Positions 30,504 to 38,600 of a DNA stretch of 64,000 bases are shown here, one piece after another. This DNA is from an uncultured Bacteroidales bacterium (GTDB lineage Bacteria > Bacteroidota > Bacteroidia > Bacteroidales > Bacteroidaceae): NCBI GenBank assembly GCA_902787555.1, contig CADAGO010000010.1:1-64000 (forward strand), in the 5' to 3' direction. Position 1 is the stretch's first letter, and each line of letters begins with the position of its first letter. A program made the translations under genes and the position numbers. Below the pieces are notes generated by a model that was not told where the DNA came from, searched no databases, and was given only the letters and a program-made list of their open reading frames with translations.

Positions 30504-32723
30504 TTACTCTTTCATCTTCTCATATATCTTCAGCACATCCTGCGTATCCACGATGCCGTCTCCGTTTACATCCTCAGCAGTTTGTGCGTTTGGCTCTTTG
30601 CCTGCCAGCATGAAATCATAGATGCGAAGCACATCCTGCGTATCTACCACGCCATCCTGATTTACATCTTCTTTCACTGGGAGATTCTCCTTATTGGTGC
30701 GGATGCGTACCTGACGTTTGTGGCTGAATGCATAGTTGTCTTTCTGAACGGTGCAGGTGAGGTTCACCAAGACGATGGTATCGCCATCTGCCACGTAGGG
30801 CACCATCAGTTTGCCTTCATCGGTCATCAGGTCGGGATGGCTCGAAGTCCAGTAGGTGTTGGCTCCGTACCTCAGCCCGTTGAAACTGAGGTTGATGTCG
30901 GCCTTGACGATTTGACGGTTTGTGAAAGGTATGTTGTCCTTCACGACGTTCGTGTAGTTATAGTCCACTGCATAGTTGCCGTCCATGTTGCTACCCCAGA
31001 TACTTACACCTGCTGCAGAGATGGCTGTGAAACAGATGGTTGTTGCATTTGTTTCGCTGTACACCTGAGGTGCCACCACTCCATAGTATTCCACAGCGGC
31101 TGTTGAGGCTGTTCCCTTAGGGCGAATCTTCAGGGTGATGAACGATGTGCCGGCTTTGTGTCGCCATGTGCCGACATAGTCGCCCGATACGCTGCCGTTT
31201 ATTTTCAACACTGCAATACCAGGAGCCGAGAAGGCATTATTCGCAAAATCCATTTTGTAGGGGTGCATCATCACCTGATAGGTGCCGATGATCTGCTCCT
31301 TTGTACAGATTTCTGTCGTGTCAATCATCCCTTGGGTGTATTGTGCGTTCACTCCTTTCAAACCTGTGAATTCAAAAGGTGAAGCCACCAACCATCCTTT
31401 CTCGTTGACAAACAACTGATGCACGCGGTTCTGGAATCCTTCGTTGCCTGAGTTGAATCGTGTGTGATAAATAAGGTATGCCCGTCCGTCACCGTCTAGA
31501 AGTACTGAGTTGTGTCCTTGGCTCATCTCGGCGAATTGCATCGTATCCCATTGGTGCGAACCAAGAATCTTCATGCCACGCGTAGTGCCGGCACTGGGTC
31601 CGTAGTTCATCATGTAGTTGGGGAAGATGGCACTTGTGCTGCTGCCGTCGGTGTATGGACCATTGGGGTTCTTCGAGCGGTAGTAGTGCATCTCATATCC
31701 TTTCGATGCTTCCAATCCGCCGTGGGTTACAAACAGGTAGTAGTATTTGCCGATATGTTCGATATATGCTCCTTCGCCCGATACGTAGTAGCCTCCGGCA
31801 ATCTTCTTCCCGAAGTAGGGGTCGCTGGTTACACCGTCTGAATCGTTGTTGTTGCCTGGATAGGTGGTGGTGTAGTCGCGTAAACCGGTTTCTTTATCTA
31901 ATTTCAGAATGAAGATACCGCCGCTCCACGAACCGTAAGCCATCCACAATTCACCTTCTTCGTCGAAGAACACACATGGATCGATGTTGTTTGGCCAGCG
32001 GCGTCCCCAGTTGCCGCCTACGTTGTAACGGGCAGGCAGGCTTGACTGTGTGCCAATCACCAACTCCAGGTCGGTCTGCTTATATGTCTGGTTCTTGGGG
32101 TCGGCCCATTGGAAACCCGAATATACCACAGGACCCTGATACACATACGGCCCTGTAATCTTGTCGGCAGTCAGCAGGGCGATGACAGAACGCCAGTTGT
32201 CGCCGTTCAGACTCATATACATGCACCATTTCCCCATGTGAGGGTTCCACACTACATCGGGTGCCCATTGGTTGCCGCCCAATGAAGGATTCTTCTCTGT
32301 ATAGCGCCATGTTTCACTGTCAAATGGTCCGAAGTCCACTTCCGTTTCCTGTCCGCTCTTTAAGATCTTCACCTTCTTTGTTTGGTTTGTCTTGAACACA
32401 CCTGCAAAGTTGGTGGTTGATGTCACACTTCCATTCGCTTGTACGATGCCGTATGTCCACGATTGTCCCGACCAGTTTTTCATGTCCGTAGAACGGGCGC
32501 AGGCGCGATGTGAGCCAAAGATGTAATAAGTCTTTGCTCCTGTTGACGTATTCAGGTCAACTACAATCGACGGATCGTGTACACTCGCTCTGCTTGCTCC
32601 GGATGTCTTGTAAACTGTTCCCATCTGTGCCGTTTTCATCCAGATGATGCTGTCGCCATCGTATGCTAATGTAGAGGTTATCGTTGTGGCGATTGTCGTG
32701 ATAGTTAGTAATAGTCTTCTCAT
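30504..32723 (-). CDS. Secreted GH43 arabinanase-like glycosidase with C-terminal dockerin
   Basis: The start at 32723 is chosen because AAAAAAAGGAAAC precedes it and it opens a signal peptide (MRRLLLTITTIATTITSTLA); an upstream in-frame ATG at 32750 lacks this. The 739-residue product has a GH43 five-blade propeller (SVHDPSIVVDLNT with the base Asp; NQWAPDVVWNPHMGKWCMYM; HNSVLLDGDGRAYLIYHTRF) like arabinan endo-1,5-arabinosidases. A lipocalin-like beta domain (about 480-600) typical of such enzymes follows. The C-terminus holds two EF-hand-like DVNQDGVVDTQDVLRIYD / DVNGDGIVDTQDVLKIYE repeats, a type I dockerin. It probably degrades arabinan side chains of pectin outside the cell. Confidence 0.9.
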   Translation of the reverse strand: MRRLLLTITTIATTITSTLAYDGDSIIWMKTAQMGTVYKTSGASRASVHDPSIVVDLNTSTGAKTYYIFGSHRACARSTDMKNWSGQSWTYGIVQANGSVTSTTNFAGVFKTNQTKKVKILKSGQETEVDFGPFDSETWRYTEKNPSLGGNQWAPDVVWNPHMGKWCMYMSLNGDNWRSVIALLTADKITGPYVYQGPVVYSGFQWADPKNQTYKQTDLELVIGTQSSLPARYNVGGNWGRRWPNNIDPCVFFDEEGELWMAYGSWSGGIFILKLDKETGLRDYTTTYPGNNNDSDGVTSDPYFGKKIAGGYYVSGEGAYIEHIGKYYYLFVTHGGLEASKGYEMHYYRSKNPNGPYTDGSSTSAIFPNYMMNYGPSAGTTRGMKILGSHQWDTMQFAEMSQGHNSVLLDGDGRAYLIYHTRFNSGNEGFQNRVHQLFVNEKGWLVASPFEFTGLKGVNAQYTQGMIDTTEICTKEQIIGTYQVMMHPYKMDFANNAFSAPGIAVLKINGSVSGDYVGTWRHKAGTSFITLKIRPKGTASTAAVEYYGVVAPQVYSETNATTICFTAISAAGVSIWGSNMDGNYAVDYNYTNVVKDNIPFTNRQIVKADINLSFNGLRYGANTYWTSSHPDLMTDEGKLMVPYVADGDTIVLVNLTCTVQKDNYAFSHKRQVRIRTNKENLPVKEDVNQDGVVDTQDVLRIYDFMLAGKEPNAQTAEDVNGDGIVDTQDVLKIYEKMKE

Positions 32724-32821
32724 GTTTCCTTTTTTTAGGCACTTAGCCATATTCCCTGCGAAATTACAAAGAAAAACTGAAACTACCTAATAAATAGGCG
32801 GAAAACTGTCGTTCAGAGATA

Positions 32822-32858
32822 AAAAATCCCCGCTGGGCTTCACAACCAAGCGAGGACA
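32822..32858 (-). terminator. Terminator of the acyl-CoA synthetase or shared terminator element
   Basis: On the minus strand CCTCGCTTGG-TTGTGAAG-CCCAGCGGGG (one mismatch, G-U pairs) is followed by ATTTTTTA. It lies 47 bp after the synthetase stop at 32906. Confidence 0.7.
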
Positions 32859-32905
32859 AGTCACTTTTTAATTATCCAATAACCAAAAATGTATTTATTT
32901 TTTTG

Positions 32906-34585
32906 CTATTTGTTTTCGTCTTTGCGGATGGCTACGCGTCGTATCTTACCACTGATGGTTTTGGGAAGTTCATCGACGAACTCGATGATGCGCGGAGCCT
33001 TGTATGCAGCAGTGACGCTCTTCACATGTTCTTTCAGCTCATGAGGGAAACTGCGCTTCTGCTTCATGTGCTCCCATCCCTTGGCGAGCACCACAGTGGC
33101 TTTCACCGCCTGCCCACGTTGTGGGTCGGGCACTGCTGTGACAGCACATTCGAGCACGGCTGGGTGGGTCATCAGGGCACTTTCGACTTCGAATGGGCCA
33201 ATGCGATATCCGGCACTCTTAATCACGTCGTCGTGACGTCCTACATACCAGTAATAGCCGTCTGCGTCGCGTGTGGCAAGGTCGCCTGTGTGGTAGTATC
33301 CGTCATGCCATACTTCCTTGGTCAGCTCTGGGTTGCGGTAGTACTCGTTGAACAGGCCGATAGGAACCTTCTCTGCGGTACGTACTACAATTTCTCCCAC
33401 TTCGTCTGTTCCCACTTCATGGCCGTCAATCATGAGATGGATGTCGTATTGCGGGTTGGGTTTGCCCATGCTGCCTGGCTTGACTTTCATCCAGCAGAAG
33501 GTGCCAAGCGTACAGGTCGTCTCTGTCTGGCCGAATCCCTCGTAGATGCGAAGGCCGGTCAGCTGGAAGAACTTGTCTGATACGGCAGGGTTGAGAGCTT
33601 CGCCTGCTGTGGTGACGTATGTCAGGGCGCTGAGGTCGTAGCGGCTGAGGTCTTCGCGGATAAGATAGCGATAAATCGTTGGCGGTGCGCAGAAAGAGGT
33701 AATGCGATAGGTTTCCATCCGTTTCAGTACATCGGCAGGACGGAATATATCGTGGTCATACACGAAGATGGCAGCACCGACAATCCACTGTCCGTAGAGC
33801 TTACCCCACACAGCCTTTCCCCATCCCGTGTCCGACACGGTGAAATGCAGGCTGTCGGGCTTTACGTTGTGCCAGAATGCAGCAGTCGTGAGGTGTCCGA
33901 GGGCATAGTTGTAGTCGTGGATAACCATCTTCGGTTCACCGCTGGTGCCGCTTGTGAAATACATGATCATGTGATCCTGTGCGCCTCCGTAGTGAATGCG
34001 TCGCAGCTCTGCCACTGTAGGGTCGATGGCCCCGTGTCCTTCCTGAATGTCTTCTTCCGTCAGCGCAAGCCACCCTTCAGGTACTTCAGGGCCGATGCTG
34101 ATGCGTTGTTCCACGGATGGACATTCCGGATAGGCATCATTGATATGTTCGATAATCTCTTCGTCGCCACAAGCAATGATGGTCTTGATGTCTGCCTCGT
34201 GGCAACGATAGATAATGTCCTTGTCAGTCAGCAGGTAGGTGGCAGGGATGACCACTGCTCCTATCTTATGCAGCGCAATGATGAGCGGCCAGAATTGGTA
34301 GCGGCGCTTGAGGATACACATCACCATATCGTCTTTCTTGATACCGATACCCGTGAGGTACGACACAATATTGTCGCTCATTCGCTTCATGTCAGCAAAC
34401 GTATAGCGACGTTCTTCGCCCTTGTCATTCGTCCATAGTAGTGCAAGCTTTTCTGGCTCTTCCTCTGCCCAGCGATCCATCACATCGTAGGCAAAGTTGA
34501 AGCGCGGAGGAATATTGAACTCGAAGTTGCGTTCAAAGTCTTCCATGCTACTAAATTCTGCCTGTTTTAAGAAATGCTCAATCAT
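32906..34585 (-). CDS. Acyl-CoA synthetase (AMP-forming), acetyl/medium-chain type
   Basis: From the ATG at 34585 (preceded by AAGGACAAGC) the protein has 559 residues. It is an ANL-superfamily enzyme: YFTSGTSGEPKMV (P-loop-like motif), YEGFGQTETT, YHTGDLATRD, GYRIGPFEVES and the catalytic C-terminal PKTISGKIRR. It activates a carboxylic acid with ATP and CoA. Substrate cannot be read off; the sequence is closer to medium-chain/propionate-type ACSM enzymes than to long-chain ligases. The upstream frame extends to 34645 but has no family sequence. It has its own promoter and terminator, so it is monocistronic. Confidence 0.93.
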   Translation of the reverse strand: MIEHFLKQAEFSSMEDFERNFEFNIPPRFNFAYDVMDRWAEEEPEKLALLWTNDKGEERRYTFADMKRMSDNIVSYLTGIGIKKDDMVMCILKRRYQFWPLIIALHKIGAVVIPATYLLTDKDIIYRCHEADIKTIIACGDEEIIEHINDAYPECPSVEQRISIGPEVPEGWLALTEEDIQEGHGAIDPTVAELRRIHYGGAQDHMIMYFTSGTSGEPKMVIHDYNYALGHLTTAAFWHNVKPDSLHFTVSDTGWGKAVWGKLYGQWIVGAAIFVYDHDIFRPADVLKRMETYRITSFCAPPTIYRYLIREDLSRYDLSALTYVTTAGEALNPAVSDKFFQLTGLRIYEGFGQTETTCTLGTFCWMKVKPGSMGKPNPQYDIHLMIDGHEVGTDEVGEIVVRTAEKVPIGLFNEYYRNPELTKEVWHDGYYHTGDLATRDADGYYWYVGRHDDVIKSAGYRIGPFEVESALMTHPAVLECAVTAVPDPQRGQAVKATVVLAKGWEHMKQKRSFPHELKEHVKSVTAAYKAPRIIEFVDELPKTISGKIRRVAIRKDENK

Positions 34586-34710
34586 GCTTGTCCTTATTTT
34601 TTTGTCTTTGTCTTGAAATGCGATTACTCGGCATCGTTCAAACAAAACTTTACTTCGTTCGGCCTGAGTTCATGACGAAGGCTGCACTCTCTTCATCGCA
34701 TTTTCGATTG

Positions 34711-34718
34711 CAAATTTA
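34711..34718 (-). promoter_or_regulatory. Possible promoter of the acyl-CoA synthetase gene
   Basis: Minus-strand TAAATTTG matches TAnnTTTG. It would give a leader of about 120 nt before the start at 34585. Confidence 0.45.
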
Positions 34719-34786
34719 CTGCAATTCTTTTAAACAATAATAATGTATAAGCAACTTTTTTCTGAAAATTCACAAGATTTTTTTGA

Positions 34787-34956
34787 GTGTGCAACAAATT
34801 ACGCCTGTTTTTGCACACTTGGTAAAAACTGCGTGTATTTTGATGTGTAAAGTTGTTTAAGCATTGCTGTGTGGCATTTCCGTTGTTTTGCACACAACAC
34901 ATGCAATGTGGGTATTTCCTGCCCAGAAAACAACCTGCCACCATCAGTGTGTGCAA
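34787..34956. repeat. Four copies of the octamer TTGCACAC in non-coding DNA
   Basis: GTGTGCAA at 34787-34794 and 34949-34956 and TTGCACAC at 34811-34818 and 34888-34895. The first two and the last two form inverted pairs, the last followed by TTTTTT. They lie about 75-250 bp upstream of the synthetase promoter. They could be operator sites or parts of a small RNA. The rest of 34957-35400 is gene-free, with A+T-rich units of aatattacaaat type at 35208-35305. Confidence 0.6.
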
Positions 34957-35406
34957 TTTTTTATACACTTCAATCAACTTTACCTTCACATTCACCCTAC
35001 CAGGCTCACTAGTAGCATCTTGTGTCTTCCCAAGGAGTGAAACGGTAAGAAAAATGCAGAAAAACAGTGCTTTTTAGCATCGCAAATAGCACAAATTGGA
35101 ACAGATTACCTCAGCATAGTTAGATCAATTTTCACTCCGCACTCAATTTTCATTATTTTCTCTTTTCTGGGGTTCTAAGCAGATAATAATAGGGGAGTGA
35201 ATGCAATAAATATTACAAATATTGCAAATACCACTAAGTCAATATTGCGAATACTACACATTTAATGTTGTTAATATTACACATTACAAATATTACATAT
35301 TACATGCAACTTCAGTTAGTCTCAAATATTTATCTATAAATTTTGCTATTTTACGCCAACCCTTGGACGCTATCACAAAACACAGTGACAAAGATGACTC
35401 CGTAAA

Positions 35407-35622
35407 ATGCGGACTTATCGATTCTCTTTGAACGATTCGTTCTCTCAGCCAAACATGGAGCCGGCATGGAAGAAAGTTAACGGGGGAAATTTTTCCCTCG
35501 TTGACTACTGTGACTCGAAAGGTGAACGCAGACCTTGCTATTCTCTTACAAAAACCGAGTGCCTGTACATCGCCACGAAGTTAAACAACGAGGCCTTTAA
35601 CCCGAATCGGTCACTATCATAA
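35407..35622 (+). pseudogene. Phage Rha/antirepressor-like gene fragment
   Basis: The 71-residue frame contains GNFSLVDYCDSKGERRPCYS and LTKTECLYIATKLNNEA, which resembles the internal segment of Bacteroidetes Rha-type phage regulators (typically ...GEKRPSYSLTKTECLYIATKFNDEAR...). N-terminal and C-terminal parts are missing and the last 8 residues diverge. There is no promoter or ribosome-binding site. I take it as a decayed remnant of a prophage or mobile element. 35605-35637 just after it is a perfect 9-bp inverted repeat (AATCGGTCA...TGACCGATT) without a clear T tract. Confidence 0.5.
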
Positions 35623-35679
35623 CGATAATGACCGATTAGGGATTGTTTTGTATTCATCATAGATAGCGTTTTTAGGCCT

Positions 35680-38600
35680 TTATTCCCCAACTACGACTTT
35701 GTCACCTCCTGAGTGTCCAACATATTCGGGGGCGTAGGCGCATTGTGCTGTAGCGATGCCTGCGAGGTATTCTCCGGTGCGGGTCACGTAGAACTCGAGG
35801 TCGTAGGTGAGGCTTCCCTTGCGGAAGGTGTCGAAGAAGACATCGGTGAATGAGTCGTGACGTGCTACATAGCCTCCGAGACCTCCCATGCGGCGATAGC
35901 CAGAGAGTTGGTTGGTGGGTTCGAAGCAGGCTGGATGCTGGCTGCGAATCTGTACGAAGTCGAAGTCGCGGTCGGCCTTGATGGTGAGGCGTACGGTCAC
36001 CTTATCGCCAATCTTCAGGGTGCGGTCGAGGTCTTTCCCATCGACCATGATGCGACGTGTGATCTGCAACTCGCCTGATGACTGGTTCTTGAGGTTTGCC
36101 AGCTCTTCGTTGAACTGTGTGTAAACAGCTCCCCAAGAGATGGATGACGGTCCGCGGTCGAATGCTTCGTCGCCTGTGAGGGCTTCGGTTGATTGTACAT
36201 TCAGCTGATGGATGCCATTTGCGATGAGATTGTCTGCCACTTGCGTCCTCACGTATCCCAGTTGTTCGGCAAGGAACTTGGTGGTGTCGATGGGTGTGGA
36301 GAGACGTGAGCCGTCGAGCGAGAAGAGAGGAAGTGTGCGGTTGCTCAGGGCTGCCTTATCCTTGTCGTTCTCAATCAGGAACTGCACCGCTCCGATGGTG
36401 TTCATTGGGTTGTCCCACTGCTGGCTTTGTTTCTGACGGAGGAGCCATACCTGCATGTCGGCAAGGAGGGTGGGTCGGTCTTTTCGCTCAGAGCTGCGGA
36501 TGGAGTTCATGGCTGCCAACTGGGTTGGAATCTTGTTGTCGCGCCATGAGTACTCTGCCTTATCGGTAGCGTAGTAGCGTCCCATACCTGGCTTGGTGAT
36601 GCTGTATTCGACTGCTGACTGCAAGAACTCATCTGCCTTCTTTGTGTGTCCGAAAGCGCGCAGGATGAAAGCACCGTTGGACTTGCCATAGATGGTGAGC
36701 GTGCGTGTCTGCTTCTCCAGTTCTTTCAGGTACTCTTCGCGCATCTTCTTCAGGTCGCTACTGACTTTACGATTGGGCATCATGGCACAGAGGTAGAGGT
36801 AGCGCAGCACTCGCTCGGATGGGTAGGGCTTGATTTTCTGGCGCTTCATTTCCTGATAGTCTTTGAGGTTTTTCTTGTCGAGATATGACAGGCCTTCTCT
36901 CAGCATCTGTTCTACCTGATTGTCTTCGGATGCCAGGTAGATGAGGTTTTCACAAACGGCTTCTGTGATATAATAGCTTCCTTCCATTCCGTCGAACCAA
37001 CTCCATGAGCCGTCGTTGTTCTGCAGATGTTGCAGGCGCATCTTAGCGGTCTTGATGCGTAAGGTCATGAGTTGCTCGTCGAAGAAGTCGATGAGTTCGG
37101 CTCGCTGGTTCTTCTCCTTGAGTGCTTCACGTACCCAGGGTGATTCCTGCAGGTCGATGTCCTTGAGGTCTTGGTTGTTGCTGAGTTGTGCATCGCTCTC
37201 GACAGTTTGGCTCTTCAGAATCTCTTGGAAATTCGGAATCTGCTTTGCGAAACGGCTGGCATACGTGTTGGCGTAGAGCGAAGCAGCAAAGCATGGGGCA
37301 TTGTCATGCTCAGGCAGTTTGATGCCTTCGAGTGCTTCGATGACCATCCATGAAGGATTGGTGGTGAACTCAAGTACCATACGCTTCTTGGTGGCTGTCG
37401 AACTGTTCTCGTTGAACAGGCTGTTGAGGTCCACGTTCTTGTTTTCGCCTCGATAGACATAGAACGGTGCGGTCTCTGTCACATACTTCTTCGATGAGAG
37501 TACGGGCAGGTAGTTGCGCTCGCCGTCGGAGAAGTTATCGCTCTCTGCCGTTATTTCACAGATAAGGAGCGGATAGCGGTCGGACACGTTGTAGTTGAAG
37601 GTGACCTGTGCAGTCTTGTCTGCCTCTACGCTTACTTGTTTGGTGTCTTTCCAGATGACCTCATCGGTCTCGGCATCCTTGATGATGAAATACACGGTGG
37701 CTGTCTGCAACAGTTCGCTCTGATTGATGACGCGTGAAGCAATGCTGACCTTATCGCCTTCGCGAACGAAGCGTGGCATGTTGGGTTGCAGCATGAAGTC
37801 TTTCTTTGCCACGATGGTGGTGTCGACGTTTCCGTAGCGTACATCCTTCGTGTGGGCGAATCCCATGAACTGCCAGCGTGTGAGGCTTTCAGGAAGGGTG
37901 AAGCTGATATGTACATCACCGTTTTCGTCGGTGAGGAGGTGAGGGTAGAAGAAGGCTGTCTCGGCAAAGTTGCTACGCATCTCAACCTTTGGAATCGCTC
38001 CATCATCAAGCCCGTTGTCTAAACCTAAACCAGCAAGGCGCTTTGTCTGATTGTTTCCTAAATCACCGCTATCCATCGTGATATCGAGTCCAGCTATACG
38101 TCCTTGCAGGGCTTCATCGACAGAGGTCATTGCCAGTCCTTCGAACTCTTCCATATTGATGGCCTCTGCTACAACCTTTCTCTCCAAAGCGATAGGGGCA
38201 CCTGCGCCTCTCAGGCGCATGTCGCTCCTGTATAAAATAGGACGGATACCCAGGTAAGAGAAATAGGATGTCAGCTCGTCATACTCTCTGTTCATCCATT
38301 CTAGCGACTTAATGCGTTTGGAGATGGAGAAGTGGGTTCTGAAGTTTTTATTGGTAATGTTGAAATATCCACGATCGATAATCAGGTAGTTGTTGATGTA
38401 GAAGTACCAAGCGTTGCGTGCAAATTCATCGAGCGATGCATCGTACATCGTTGCCATCATCTCGGCTGCATTCACAGGTCGGCCGTTGTGGTCCTTCACG
38501 GTCAGTATCCATGTTTCCTTCTGACCTGGAGTGAGTTTGTCGCGGAACGACTTCCATGTGAAGCGCAGATTGTCGTTTGGCTTTGAATAGTTGAAGGTGT

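Noticed and set aside
30041-31106. Overlapping plus-strand frames opposite the malQ and GH43 genes
   Set aside because: Shadow frames caused by codon bias of the minus-strand genes; no start context and implausible composition (Cys/His/Val-rich).
34693-34995. 100-codon minus-strand frame upstream of the acyl-CoA synthetase
   Set aside because: It lies in the spacer with the TTGCACAC octamers, overlaps the promoter region, is rich in Lys, Asn and Cys, and lacks a ribosome-binding site or recognisable motif.
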